Source: Salisediminibacterium halotolerans (GTDB lineage: Bacteria > Bacillota > Bacilli > Bacillales > Salisediminibacteriaceae). From it: a stretch of DNA of 64,000 nucleotides. How positions within the stretch are numbered: position 1 is the stretch's first letter; each line of letters begins with the position of its first letter. This document shows positions 34,836 to 44,037 of this stretch, one piece after another. The notes under the pieces are model-generated. The model worked only from the letters and a program-made list of their open reading frames with translations. It was not told the DNA's origin and did not search any database. Location of the stretch: the NCBI RefSeq assembly GCF_003814815.1, contig NZ_RKQQ01000001.1, positions 248,001 to 312,000 of the forward strand, written 5' to 3'. The position numbers and the translations under genes are program-made.

Positions 34836-36824
34836 ATGAGATTTTACCGAACATTGACAGGCATGTTGACAATCGGATTGATCGCTTCAGCCACGACAGC
34901 TGCAGCCAACAACGGTCAAAGCCAAGGACCGCCGGGGAATGGAAATGACGCTCCAGGAAACAGCGGCAATACGCCGAACGGGCCGGATCGAACTGTCGAG
35001 AGCGTGAATACGTTAGATCCATCCAGTTTCACCGTCTCGTTTGACAAAACGTTTCCTGCCGGGCTCGATCTGGAACGGGTCACCGACATTGAAGCAAAAG
35101 ATGACGACGGTAATGCGATTGATATTGGCGAGACAGATGTTGAAGTGCATGAAGACGACCGCTCTGAAATCACCGTTACGCACGATGATTTGACCGATGA
35201 AAGCGGAACATTGACTGTCGGCGGTGAGTCATCTGATTTTAATTATGGCTCATTTGATATGAATATTTTCCACACGAACGATCTCCACGGCCGAGTCGAC
35301 ATGTATCCGCAAATGATCACGACATTAAATGAAGCGCGTGACACATACGGCGACGGGCTGACGCTCGAAGCAGGCGACATTTTCTCCGGTACGCTTTATT
35401 TCAATGAATTCCGCGGTCAGGCGGCATTATCATTTATGAATCTAATGGATTATGACGCTTTTGTTCCGGGCAACCATGAATTCGATCTCGGCGATCCTGA
35501 TGAAGGTCATCCAGAATTCGCCGAATTTGTAGAAAATGCTGAATTCCCGGTTGTCGGCGCGAACATGAACTTTGATAATGACCCTTCTCTTTCCGGACTG
35601 GCAGAAGGCGGAATCAGCTATGAAGCAGAAAACGGCGTCATTTATGACGGCATCGTTGAAGAACATGACGGCGAAGAAATCGGGATCTTCGGCTTAAATA
35701 CAGAAGATACCGAAAATATCTCCAGTCCGATGGATGTAACGTTCTCTGATTATGCTGAAGCTGCTGAAGAGATGGTTGCTCAGTTTGAAGATGAAGGCAT
35801 CAATAAAATTGTCGCCCTCACCCACCTTGGCTACGACAGCGATCCAAGTGTCGGCAACGACCTTCGCCTCGCTGAACAAGTCGAAGGGATCGATGTCATT
35901 GTCGGCGGACATAGCCATACAGAGGTAGAGCCTCCGACCCTTGTGGAAGAAAATGCCGACGGCGACGCGATTGAACCGACCGTTGTTGCTCAAGCCGGTG
36001 AATACGGTCAACACGTCGGTGTAATTGACCTGACGTTCGATTACAGCGGATCGGTTGAACGTGTGGACGGCGAACTGCTCGCAACCGACGAACGCGAAGC
36101 CGATCCGGACGCAGCCGATCAGCTTGAGCCGTATACAGAACAAATTGAAGAAGTGCAAAATGAGCCGGCAGGGTCCTACGTCGTTAACGAATTGCCGAAC
36201 CCGCGTCTCGGGGACGGCAGCGACGTCAGCGTTCGCGCGAATGAAACAGCACTCGGAAACTTAATTACAGATGGACAGCTTGACGCAGCACTCGATACAA
36301 ATGATGAAATCATTATGGCCGTGCAAAACGGCGGCGGCATCCGCGCGCCAATTGCCCAAGGCGAAGTGACAGTCGGCGAACTGATCGAAGTACAGCCGTT
36401 CGGCAACCGGCTCGCTACATTAGATTTGACCGGTGAAGAGTTGTATGAAGCCTTCGAGACAAGCGTTGCTGATGCTCCGAATGAGAACGGCGGCTTCTTG
36501 CAAGTCTCTGACGGCACGCAGCTGACGTATGACAGCGACAATGAACCGGGCGAGCGCGTTGAAGCGATTGAAGTCGATCTCAACGGCAATGGCGAATACG
36601 AAGAGATTGCCCGCGATGACGAGATGCATACGATCGCAACCAATAACTTCACCGCCACCGGCGGCGACGGATATGATACTTTCGCTGAAGCTTATGATGA
36701 AGGACGCGGAACGATTGTCGGCTTTACCGACTGGGAGATGCTCCGCGATTACATGGCAGAACTCGGCGATGTGGACTATGAAGTCGAAGGCCGGATTAAC
36801 GATCTTGCTGCCAGCGACGAATAA
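34836..36824 (+). CDS. secreted 5'-nucleotidase / 2',3'-cyclic phosphodiesterase (UshA family)
   Basis: 662 residues. The signal peptide (~1-25) ends near TTAAANNG. Residues ~45-140 form a domain also found at the start of the next gene (GPDRTVESVNTLD). The metallophosphatase core starts at H146 (HTNDLHG) and includes LEAGDIFSG, PGNHEFDLG and GGHSHTE; a 5'-nucleotidase C-terminal domain follows (GNLITDG, NGGGIRA, TGGDGYDTF). It releases phosphate and nucleosides from extracellular nucleotides. The ATG follows AAGGAGG by ten bases; a four-codon frame (ATGATGAAATGA) sits between and overlaps the start. No sortase motif was seen. Confidence 0.92.
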   Translation: MRFYRTLTGMLTIGLIASATTAAANNGQSQGPPGNGNDAPGNSGNTPNGPDRTVESVNTLDPSSFTVSFDKTFPAGLDLERVTDIEAKDDDGNAIDIGETDVEVHEDDRSEITVTHDDLTDESGTLTVGGESSDFNYGSFDMNIFHTNDLHGRVDMYPQMITTLNEARDTYGDGLTLEAGDIFSGTLYFNEFRGQAALSFMNLMDYDAFVPGNHEFDLGDPDEGHPEFAEFVENAEFPVVGANMNFDNDPSLSGLAEGGISYEAENGVIYDGIVEEHDGEEIGIFGLNTEDTENISSPMDVTFSDYAEAAEEMVAQFEDEGINKIVALTHLGYDSDPSVGNDLRLAEQVEGIDVIVGGHSHTEVEPPTLVEENADGDAIEPTVVAQAGEYGQHVGVIDLTFDYSGSVERVDGELLATDEREADPDAADQLEPYTEQIEEVQNEPAGSYVVNELPNPRLGDGSDVSVRANETALGNLITDGQLDAALDTNDEIIMAVQNGGGIRAPIAQGEVTVGELIEVQPFGNRLATLDLTGEELYEAFETSVADAPNENGGFLQVSDGTQLTYDSDNEPGERVEAIEVDLNGNGEYEEIARDDEMHTIATNNFTATGGDGYDTFAEAYDEGRGTIVGFTDWEMLRDYMAELGDVDYEVEGRINDLAASDE

Positions 36825-36842
36825 AACAGACGAATAAAAATT

Positions 36843-36880
36843 AAAAAGCCCGGTCTCTTTGAGTGAGCACCGGGCTTTTT
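36843..36880. terminator. terminator between nucleotidase and nuclease genes
   Basis: Stem AAAAAGCCCGGT/ACCGGGCTTTTT. It shows that the nuclease gene needs its own promoter or read-through, and that a longer reading frame entering this stem is not the true start. Confidence 0.85.
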
Positions 36881-36942
36881 ATACAAACAGATCGGTATTC
36901 TTCTTTATAGATAATGAATTTTTACACAGGGGGACAAGATTG

Positions 36943-39900
36943 ATGTCAATTAACCGATATTTTTCCTTAACGATGACAGCTGTAATGCTCGGATCGATGT
37001 TTGCACCGGCAGCCGGCGCACAAGCAAGTCCCGGCGGCGGTCCGCCCGACCATGCGAATTCACAAGGACCTGACCGCACCGTCGAAGGCGTGAATGTGCT
37101 TGATTCGACGACATTTGAAGTCGAATTCGATAAAACTTACCCCGCCGGTATCGACATCAGCCGAATGATCGAACCGTCCGTCGCGCTTGAAGACGGAACG
37201 ACCGTCGAACCGGAACTGACGGATTATGAGGTCAACGAGGACGACCGGAGCACGGTGACCGTCGAACATACTGATGATGATTTAGCAGAGCTTGCCGGCA
37301 CCTTGCTCGTCGGGGACGAAGAAGATACGTTTGATTTCACGCCTGACGATGAATTTGACGGCTCAACCATTCAGGAAGTGCGCGATCAGCCGGATGAAGA
37401 ACATACGATTCAAGGAACGGTCACCGCTGCGTTTGAAGAAGGCGGCGCCACAAACATGTACATCGAGGACGATACAGCCGCCATCGTCATCCGCGGCGAA
37501 AACCTCGGTAATCTGTATGACCGCGGCGATCTTGTTGAAGCAACTGGAACTGGTGATGATTATTACGGCATGCTTCAGTTTCCAACAGACGAAGAAAATA
37601 CTGAATTGATCGAAGAAGACGCCGGCTTGGTTGAACCTGAAATGATAACGTCAGAGAAACTGCGCGAAAGCGGCGAAGATTACCATGCGCAGCTCGTTGA
37701 AATGACCGATGTTGATGTCGCGGACAATTTTGATTTTGACGATTACAATGCATCAGACTCCGCCGGAGAGTTCGTTATGCTCGGCAATCATGCAAACATT
37801 AGCGAAGAGACGAACTACGACAGTGTTACCGGGGTCATCAATTATAATTTTGGTGTTGATAAGCTGATGCCGCGCGATAACGCTGATCTTGTTGAAGATG
37901 CTGATCGTGTTCAGCCTGTTGAAGCCTCACCGGAAAGTACGAATGTCGCTGAAGGCACAGAAGTCGAGCTGAACACCGCGACGGAAGATGCAACAATTTA
38001 CTATACGCTCGACGGAACGGATCCAACTGAGGACAGTCAAGTATATGACAGCCCGATCGAATTAACTGAAGACACTGAAATCCGGGCGATCGCCGTTGCA
38101 GATGAGCTTGAAAACAGTGCAATTGCTTCGTTCGAATACACGATCAGGCCGGAAGCCGGCGAGCTTGAAATTTATGATATTCAAGGTGCCGCGCACACAT
38201 CCCCGTATGAAGGAACGCAAGTAACTGAGGTTCCGGGAATCGTTACGCATGTGGAAAACAACGGCTATTACATGCAAAGTGAAGAATCCGACGGCGATAA
38301 CAATACATCTGAAGGGATTTATGTCTACCATTACGGGCACGACGTCTCCGAAGGCGATCTCGTGCATACGAGCGGCGAAGTCGTTGAATACGAAGAAGAC
38401 GGTTTTGACGGCAACAATGACTTAACAACAACACAAATCGCTGCTGATGAGTCGGCTGTCCAATCTTCAGGCAACGAGCTGCCAGACGCGGTCGTAATCG
38501 GCGAGGACCGGCAGATTCCTGAACAGACGGTCGCCGACCCGGACACATACGATCCAGAAGATCCATCGACATTTGATGCTGACGTGAATGCGATCGATTT
38601 TTACGAGAGCTTGGAAGGAATGAAACTGGAAATTCCTGAGCAGGTGACCGTTACCGGTCCGCAATCATACGGAGAATTGACCGTTGTCTCGGAACAGTGG
38701 GACATTGATAACCGAACGCCTGAAGGCGGGGTCTATTTAACAGAAGACGAAGACAACCCGGAAATTATGTTTGTCAATGTACCACGAGATACTGTCGCGA
38801 AAACCGGCGACTATTTTGATGAATCGGTCACCGGTGTTTTGACGTATGATTTCAGCAATTTTAAACTCGAGCCTGTTGACGGCGGCCTCCCGGAGCTTCA
38901 AGAAGGCGATGCGGAACGCCGGGAAAATACGACGATTGAATTTGACGAAGATCAATTGACCGTTGCGACCTACAATGTGGAGAACTTCCATCCGGACGCC
39001 GATGATACGCGGCGCGAACGGTTAGCTCATTCAATGGCGAATGAACTCGATGCACCGGATGTGATTGCTTTAGTCGAAGTGATGTCCAACAGCGGGGACA
39101 CCGATGACGGCACCGTTGAAGCGGACGAAAGTTATCAGACGCTGATTGATGAAATTGCTGCTCAAGGCGGCCCCGATTATGATTACATCGATATCCCGCC
39201 AAAAGACGGCGTTGACGGCGGGATCCCCGGCGGCAATATCCGTGTCGGTTACATTTACCGCACAGACCGGGTTGAAATCCCTGACGGCGAGATCGGCGGT
39301 TCAACGGACGCGCTCGAGTTCGATGAAGACGGTGAACTGAACTACGTCACCGGCCGAATTGATCCGGAAAACGACGCATTTGAAAGTTCACGCGTTCCGC
39401 TAATGACAGAATTCAACTTCAAAGGTGAATCAGTTTATGTCATCGGCAACCACTGGAACTCAAAACGCGGAGATGAAGCGCCGATGAGCATGGACGCGCC
39501 GGCCGAACAAAACAGCCGCGAGCAGCGCGATCAAATCGCTACCGTCGTGCGTGATTTCGTCCGCGAATTGGAAGAAAATAAAGAGCAGCCGAACGTTGTT
39601 GTCGGCGGTGATTTTAACGAATTCCCGTGGGCTTCGCCGGTACAAATTCTTGAAGACGACGGCATGCTCTACAACGCTATTTATGAACTGCCGCGCGAAA
39701 ACCAATTTACGTACAACTATGAAGGCAATGCCCAATCACTCGACTCCATTCTTGTATCTGATCATTTACAGGACGGACTCGATGTCGATGTGATGAACAT
39801 TAACTCGAAGTTTATGGAAGAACACGGACGCGCCAGTGACCACGATCCAATGGTTGTTCAGCTGGACGTTCCCGACATCGATCCGGACTATGATTACGGC

Positions 39901-40617
39901 GATACTACAGCGCCGGAAATTACATTTGAAGATGCTGCGCTTAATGACGATCCTTCGATGACGCTCGAAGTCGGCGAAGAATTTGCAGTTCCGGCTGTCA
40001 CAGCCGAAGATGAAACCGATGGGGATTTAACCGATGAAGTCAACATTGAAAACAACGTTGACACATCTGAATCCGGTGACTACGAAGTCGTCTACAGCGT
40101 CACAGATGAAGCCGGAAACAAAGGAACTTTAACGCTCGAAGTCCGCGTCTTGACAGATGCTGACGGACTCGAAGACTTAGCCAACGGCGATTTTTCTGAC
40201 TGGACAGACGGTATGCCTGACGCTTGGAACGGAGAGGCAACCAATTTCCCGGACAGCCGCGTAAGTCAAAGTGACGAGGCTGTTACCGGCGACTACAGCC
40301 TCGCACTTGAAAACACGACGGCGAGTCACAACCGTTTCACAACAGAAAGCTACGCGATCGCTGACGGGACAACGTATGAAGTTTCCTACGAAGTAAAAGG
40401 ATCCGGCAACATCCGTAATGCGATGTACGCGCCTGATTATCACGGCAACGGCTACAGCGGTTACTCGGATTATACAGAAATCAGGTCAGATGATGACTGG
40501 GAGACAATTACCTGGGAATATGAAGCACCGGGAGACGGCGAAGCTGAACTGATCTTCTCTGCTTCTGATGCGGAAAATCTCGTGATCGATAACGTTGAAG
40601 TTGAAGTTGCTGAATAA
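36943..40617 (+). CDS. large secreted nuclease (YhcR/ExeM-like)
   Basis: 1224 residues from the ATG at 36943, behind GGGGGACAAGATTG. Order: signal peptide (~1-30); N-terminal domain shared with the upstream nucleotidase (~45-125, GPDRTVEGVNVLD); OB-fold (~139-315); chitobiase C-terminal-like domain (~325-397, YYTLDGTDPTEDS); second OB region (~407-642); endonuclease/exonuclease/phosphatase domain (~669-971: TYNVENFHPD, VVVGGDFNEFPW, RASDHDPMVV); Ig-like domain (~988-1068); carbohydrate-binding-like C-terminus (~1078-1224). It would degrade extracellular DNA or RNA, feeding the neighbouring nucleotidase. B. subtilis YhcR joins related functions in one chain. Strongly acidic. Confidence 0.9.
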   Translation: MSINRYFSLTMTAVMLGSMFAPAAGAQASPGGGPPDHANSQGPDRTVEGVNVLDSTTFEVEFDKTYPAGIDISRMIEPSVALEDGTTVEPELTDYEVNEDDRSTVTVEHTDDDLAELAGTLLVGDEEDTFDFTPDDEFDGSTIQEVRDQPDEEHTIQGTVTAAFEEGGATNMYIEDDTAAIVIRGENLGNLYDRGDLVEATGTGDDYYGMLQFPTDEENTELIEEDAGLVEPEMITSEKLRESGEDYHAQLVEMTDVDVADNFDFDDYNASDSAGEFVMLGNHANISEETNYDSVTGVINYNFGVDKLMPRDNADLVEDADRVQPVEASPESTNVAEGTEVELNTATEDATIYYTLDGTDPTEDSQVYDSPIELTEDTEIRAIAVADELENSAIASFEYTIRPEAGELEIYDIQGAAHTSPYEGTQVTEVPGIVTHVENNGYYMQSEESDGDNNTSEGIYVYHYGHDVSEGDLVHTSGEVVEYEEDGFDGNNDLTTTQIAADESAVQSSGNELPDAVVIGEDRQIPEQTVADPDTYDPEDPSTFDADVNAIDFYESLEGMKLEIPEQVTVTGPQSYGELTVVSEQWDIDNRTPEGGVYLTEDEDNPEIMFVNVPRDTVAKTGDYFDESVTGVLTYDFSNFKLEPVDGGLPELQEGDAERRENTTIEFDEDQLTVATYNVENFHPDADDTRRERLAHSMANELDAPDVIALVEVMSNSGDTDDGTVEADESYQTLIDEIAAQGGPDYDYIDIPPKDGVDGGIPGGNIRVGYIYRTDRVEIPDGEIGGSTDALEFDEDGELNYVTGRIDPENDAFESSRVPLMTEFNFKGESVYVIGNHWNSKRGDEAPMSMDAPAEQNSREQRDQIATVVRDFVRELEENKEQPNVVVGGDFNEFPWASPVQILEDDGMLYNAIYELPRENQFTYNYEGNAQSLDSILVSDHLQDGLDVDVMNINSKFMEEHGRASDHDPMVVQLDVPDIDPDYDYGDTTAPEITFEDAALNDDPSMTLEVGEEFAVPAVTAEDETDGDLTDEVNIENNVDTSESGDYEVVYSVTDEAGNKGTLTLEVRVLTDADGLEDLANGDFSDWTDGMPDAWNGEATNFPDSRVSQSDEAVTGDYSLALENTTASHNRFTTESYAIADGTTYEVSYEVKGSGNIRNAMYAPDYHGNGYSGYSDYTEIRSDDDWETITWEYEAPGDGEAELIFSASDAENLVIDNVEVEVAE

Positions 40618-40625
40618 GTACTCTG

Positions 40626-40652
40626 ATTCTCCTGCCTTTCGAGGCGGGAGAA
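40626..40652 (+). terminator. terminator of the nuclease gene
   Basis: Stem ATTCTCCTGCC/GGCGGGAGAAT with one wobble pair, just after the stop codon; the T-tract is weak. Confidence 0.65.
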
Positions 40653-40653
40653 T

Positions 40654-40683
40654 TTGTGATTGCTGGGGTTTTTCCTGTATACT
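40654..40683 (+). promoter_or_regulatory. promoter of the thioesterase gene
   Basis: TTGTGA (40654-40659), 18-base spacer, TATACT (40678-40683), about 30 bases before the start. Confidence 0.5.
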
Positions 40684-40714
40684 GTATAAATCACCTTGTA
40701 CAGGAGGAACTTTT

Positions 40715-41242
40715 ATGAACGTCACACCAAACACGAAAACATGCCGCGAATCAAAAGTAATCAAAACCGGCCGCGTCTTCCCTGAAGATACGAACAATCA
40801 CAATACAATGTTTGGCGGCAAACTGATGCGCGACATTGATGATGTTGCTTCCATATCGGCAGCGCGGCATTGCCGCTGTGAATGCGTCACAGCTTCAACA
40901 GACAGCGTCGACTTTTTAGAACCGATCCGAAAAACCGATTCCGTCTGCCTTGAATCGCACGTTACCTGGACAGGACGAAGTTCGATGGAAGTATTTGTCA
41001 AGGTCGTCGCTGAAGATTTGCGCACAGGAACCCGGCGCGTTGCGGCGCACAGTTTTTTAACATTCGTCGGCTTAAAAGATGACGGTACACCAGCGGAAGT
41101 GCCTGATGTCGTACCGGAATCAGACGAAGAATTATACTTGCATAATTCCGCGCCGGCGCGGATCCAAATCCGCCAAGAACGGCGGGCGCACAGTAAAGAA
41201 CTGGCGAAGATACTTGATGAAAACAAACCGTGGGATAACTGA
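40715..41242 (+). CDS. acyl-CoA thioesterase (hotdog fold, YkhA-like)
   Basis: 175 residues from the ATG at 40715, behind AGGAGGAACTTTT; an upstream extension of the frame runs through the promoter and terminator and is not real. FPEDTNNHNTMFGGKLM is the catalytic-Asn/Asp helix of the medium and long-chain acyl-CoA hydrolase family, followed by a single hotdog domain. It hydrolyses acyl-CoA to free acid and CoA in the cytoplasm. It is a single-gene unit with its own promoter and terminator. Confidence 0.9.
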   Translation: MNVTPNTKTCRESKVIKTGRVFPEDTNNHNTMFGGKLMRDIDDVASISAARHCRCECVTASTDSVDFLEPIRKTDSVCLESHVTWTGRSSMEVFVKVVAEDLRTGTRRVAAHSFLTFVGLKDDGTPAEVPDVVPESDEELYLHNSAPARIQIRQERRAHSKELAKILDENKPWDN

Positions 41243-41253
41243 ATTAAACGCAA

Positions 41254-41286
41254 AAAAACCGAAGGGCTTTCCGCCCTTCGGTTTTT
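41254..41286. terminator. bidirectional terminator
   Basis: Stem AAAAACCGAAGGGC/GCCCTTCGGTTTTT between convergent genes. It overlaps the stop codon of the ParB-like gene by two bases. Confidence 0.85.
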
Positions 41287-41983
41287 ATTTCGCAACAGCC
41301 GGCTGTTTGCAATTCAGCTGCTCAATCTCAAGGTTGATGGCTTCGATCGGATCCATTGCATGCTTATTCAGGCATTTTATTGCCCACTCATAATGGATTC
41401 CTTGGATAAACACCGGGATCTCGCGGATATTCAGTGTTCGCGCTGCAGCAAGTCGGTGTTTGCCGCAATCGACAACTTTGAGAAAATTACCATGCCGGTC
41501 AATCACAACTTTAATCTCATCCACTTCTTTAAAATCATGATACACCGGTTTGGCATTTAATTGTTTTTGGCTTAAATAACCGTATTTTTTGATGCGGTCA
41601 TAAACTTTTAGATAACGTTCCGTACGCAGATTTTTTTCATTATAGATGTACGGAAAGATTTTCGCTTTATGCTGGTCCCAATCGCCGTCTTCAACAAACC
41701 GTTCTTTAAACAGATCACGGCCCGCGGGGGTTACATATGAAAGACCTAAATCACGTGCATAATGGGTTAAATCTTCCATCGGAATATAAATCGAACGATG
41801 AATGTTCATATAATGAGAAATATTGTATAAGGCCTCTTCATCACTGCTTTTTTTCGTTCGCTTTTCATACTCTCTGAGCGAACGCTTAACCGCTTGCTGA
41901 TGCTGGTATTGTTCAAATGACTCTTCTCCGGTACTGAAACGGACGATCAAATTTTTTACACGTTTTTGGTATTTATCAAGCAT
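41285..41983 (-). CDS. ParB/sulfiredoxin-like domain protein
   Basis: 232 residues. The N-terminal ~130 residues are basic and helical. The C-terminal part (~150-215) has DEIKVVIDRHGNFLKVVDCGKHRLAAARTL-like sequence; the G-x-HR-LAAA element is the nucleotide-binding loop of ParB/Srx-type domains. Such proteins outside plasmid partition often accompany surface-polysaccharide genes and may bind nucleotides (known for the fold). There is no helix-turn-helix, so it is not a chromosome partition ParB. The start follows GGAGAGATACA. Confidence 0.6.
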   Translation of the reverse strand: MLDKYQKRVKNLIVRFSTGEESFEQYQHQQAVKRSLREYEKRTKKSSDEEALYNISHYMNIHRSIYIPMEDLTHYARDLGLSYVTPAGRDLFKERFVEDGDWDQHKAKIFPYIYNEKNLRTERYLKVYDRIKKYGYLSQKQLNAKPVYHDFKEVDEIKVVIDRHGNFLKVVDCGKHRLAAARTLNIREIPVFIQGIHYEWAIKCLNKHAMDPIEAINLEIEQLNCKQPAVAK

Positions 41984-42138
41984 TGTATCTCTCCTCTCTA
42001 CAATGTGATCTCACCCTACTCTCGTGGCAATCGTCAAAGAACATGTTAATTTACTAAAATTATACATTAATACGGTTGCTATTAAAAGGGTATATGTCAG
42101 AAATTTTAAAAATATTTCAACTTTATGACAACAGAAGA

Positions 42139-42166
42139 TAAAAATGCCGTGTGCAGAACACACGGC
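42139..42166 (-). terminator. terminator of the acyl-CoA dehydrogenase gene
   Basis: Stem GCCGTGTG/CACACGGC followed leftward by ATTTTTATC. Confidence 0.75.
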
Positions 42167-42175
42167 AAGTCGGGA

Positions 42176-43867
42176 TTAAACCCTAGAGTTTGCGCCTTGT
42201 TCAGTTAAGCCGAGCACGACCCATCCTTCTTCCGGCCGCCATGACGTATGGTTATATGAAAACAGCGGATAAAGCTGAGATTTTATATAAATCGAAGCGG
42301 AAATTTGTTCCCAGCCGCCCGGATCGGCTTCTTCTGTTGCTTCAAGCATCATGACAGTTTCAAAGATTGTCACCATTTTTTTCGCCGCCGGTTTGATTTT
42401 ACGCGTTTGTTCGTAATCGCTAAGGGCGGTGATTTCGTCTAATTCATCCGCCAATTGCGCAATCATCGAGCGTACATTTGCGAGCAGCTTCGGATCTGTT
42501 ACATAACATCTCGCGGCTTTTTCTTCCATACGGCGAATAAATTCTTGATGAATCGCGTACTTATTCATCAGCCGCAACACTTCTAAGCCGAGAATATTAC
42601 TCGTTCCCTCCCAAACGGTCAATACTTGGGCGTCTCTTAACATCCGCGGAGTGACAAAGTCTTCAATATAACCGTTTCCGCCGTGCATCTCAATCGCTTC
42701 GTGAGCAAATGAAATCGACTGATCCGCTGTTTCCGCTTTGATTAAAGCGATCAACAGCCGCAAATAGGCTGTTTCGCTGCCGCTTGTTTTCCCTTCGTAA
42801 TAAAAAGAAAGATCGTACTCTTCAATCAAATGAAAAACACTGTACAATTCTGCATCGAGTTTAATCTTCATTTTTGTCAGCGTATCTTGAATCATCGGAT
42901 AGTCAATCAGCGGTTTAGCAAATGCTTGGCGCGTCTCTGCGTACGTGTATGATTCAAGGTACGACCGTCGCATAATCCCGAGCGATGCCACTGCATTACT
43001 GATGCGGGATAAATTGAGCGCTTCCATCATATAATAAAAACCATCTTCCGCTTTGCCGACAAGATATCCTTTTGCCCCGTCCAATTCCACTTCTGCTGAA
43101 GGGACAGCCTTCACCCCGAGCTTGTCTTTCAGACGGCGAATCGAAAGGCGGTTGCGCGTTCCGTCTTCGTGTTGCCAAGGAACAAGAAAGAGGGACAGCC
43201 CTTTTGTTCCCGGCTTCGATCCGGCAATCCGTGCGAGCACCATCGCGACTTCTGCGCGACCGGCGTTTGATGCAAAATATTTTTCACCGTAAAGACGGTA
43301 GGAGCCGTCTTCAGCTTCCAGCGCTTCCGTTTCATTCGCGCCGACATCAGAACCCCCTTGCCGTTCCGTTAAAAAGGTTCCCCCTTCATACATTTCTTTT
43401 TCTCCGGTTGATAATATATGCGGGAGGAATCGTCTTTTCAGTTCGTCATCACCGTAAGAATCCAGTAAATACGCCGTTGCCATCGTCAACGTCACCGGGC
43501 AGTAAAATCCCGGTTCGGCTTGCGAAAGAAGGTATCCTTGTGCGAAGGAATAAAAGTAGTTGCCTTTTCGGCCCAGCTCGGGTATTTCCCGGTGCGGATA
43601 GGCAACAATCCCGCGGCGGTAGATATCATCAGCCGTTTGCCGATACCCTTCATTCACCCAAACGTACGATTGATCTTCACCAAATCGGTCATATTTCACT
43701 AACTTCGGCTCACCGTCATTGTCTGTATGCGCCGCCCGCTCATCAATCCGTCCCGCCGCTGCACTTCCCAAGTCTGACAACTCACCTTCCGCCCAGTTAA
43801 ACAGTTCGGGGTCCATCATCCGCTTCAGCATTGCGCAAAACGTACGGTCTTCTGTGAAAAAATTCAT
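42176..43867 (-). CDS. acyl-CoA dehydrogenase, AidB-like
   Basis: 563 residues from the ATG at 43867, behind GGAGGGTCGGCGA; the frame continues 20 codons upstream without a ribosome site. FLTERQGGSDVGANET and AMVLARIAG mark the AidB subgroup, with EMHGGNGYIEDFVTPRMLRD near ~420 and a long C-terminal helical region. FAD-dependent enzymes of this group oxidise branched acyl-CoA or, as AidB, bind DNA during alkylation stress. The substrate is unknown. It is a single-gene unit with its own terminator. Confidence 0.85.
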   Translation of the reverse strand: MNFFTEDRTFCAMLKRMMDPELFNWAEGELSDLGSAAAGRIDERAAHTDNDGEPKLVKYDRFGEDQSYVWVNEGYRQTADDIYRRGIVAYPHREIPELGRKGNYFYSFAQGYLLSQAEPGFYCPVTLTMATAYLLDSYGDDELKRRFLPHILSTGEKEMYEGGTFLTERQGGSDVGANETEALEAEDGSYRLYGEKYFASNAGRAEVAMVLARIAGSKPGTKGLSLFLVPWQHEDGTRNRLSIRRLKDKLGVKAVPSAEVELDGAKGYLVGKAEDGFYYMMEALNLSRISNAVASLGIMRRSYLESYTYAETRQAFAKPLIDYPMIQDTLTKMKIKLDAELYSVFHLIEEYDLSFYYEGKTSGSETAYLRLLIALIKAETADQSISFAHEAIEMHGGNGYIEDFVTPRMLRDAQVLTVWEGTSNILGLEVLRLMNKYAIHQEFIRRMEEKAARCYVTDPKLLANVRSMIAQLADELDEITALSDYEQTRKIKPAAKKMVTIFETVMMLEATEEADPGGWEQISASIYIKSQLYPLFSYNHTSWRPEEGWVVLGLTEQGANSRV

Positions 43868-43993
43868 TCGCCGACCCTCCATTTTTAAGATAAACAGGCA
43901 AAGAAATCGTTTACATATATTTACCACTTTTTCAGTTTTGGCAAACTGATTTATCTAACCAGCAAAAAAATCCGGTCCTGGTCAGATTACAAA

Positions 43994-44033
43994 AAATCCC
44001 TCCAATGCATATTTTTATGCACTGGAGGGATTT
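43994..44033 (-). terminator. terminator of the paired secreted-protein operon
   Basis: Stem AAATCCCTCCA-TGCAT/ATGCA-TGGAGGGATTT, 5 bases beyond the stop codon; strong in the leftward direction. Confidence 0.85.
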
Positions 44034-44037
44034 CTTC

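Noticed and set aside
36859-36942. 28-residue N-terminal extension of the large nuclease
   Set aside because: It runs through a terminator stem and lacks a ribosome site; the ATG at 36943 has both a ribosome site and a following signal peptide.
34836-40617. Cell-wall sortase anchor at the ends of the nucleotidase and nuclease
   Set aside because: Neither protein ends with an LPxTG motif plus hydrophobic tail; both appear to be released or held by binding domains.
41285-41983. Chromosome-partition ParB
   Set aside because: Only the nucleotide-binding-like domain is seen; there is no helix-turn-helix domain and no parA neighbour.
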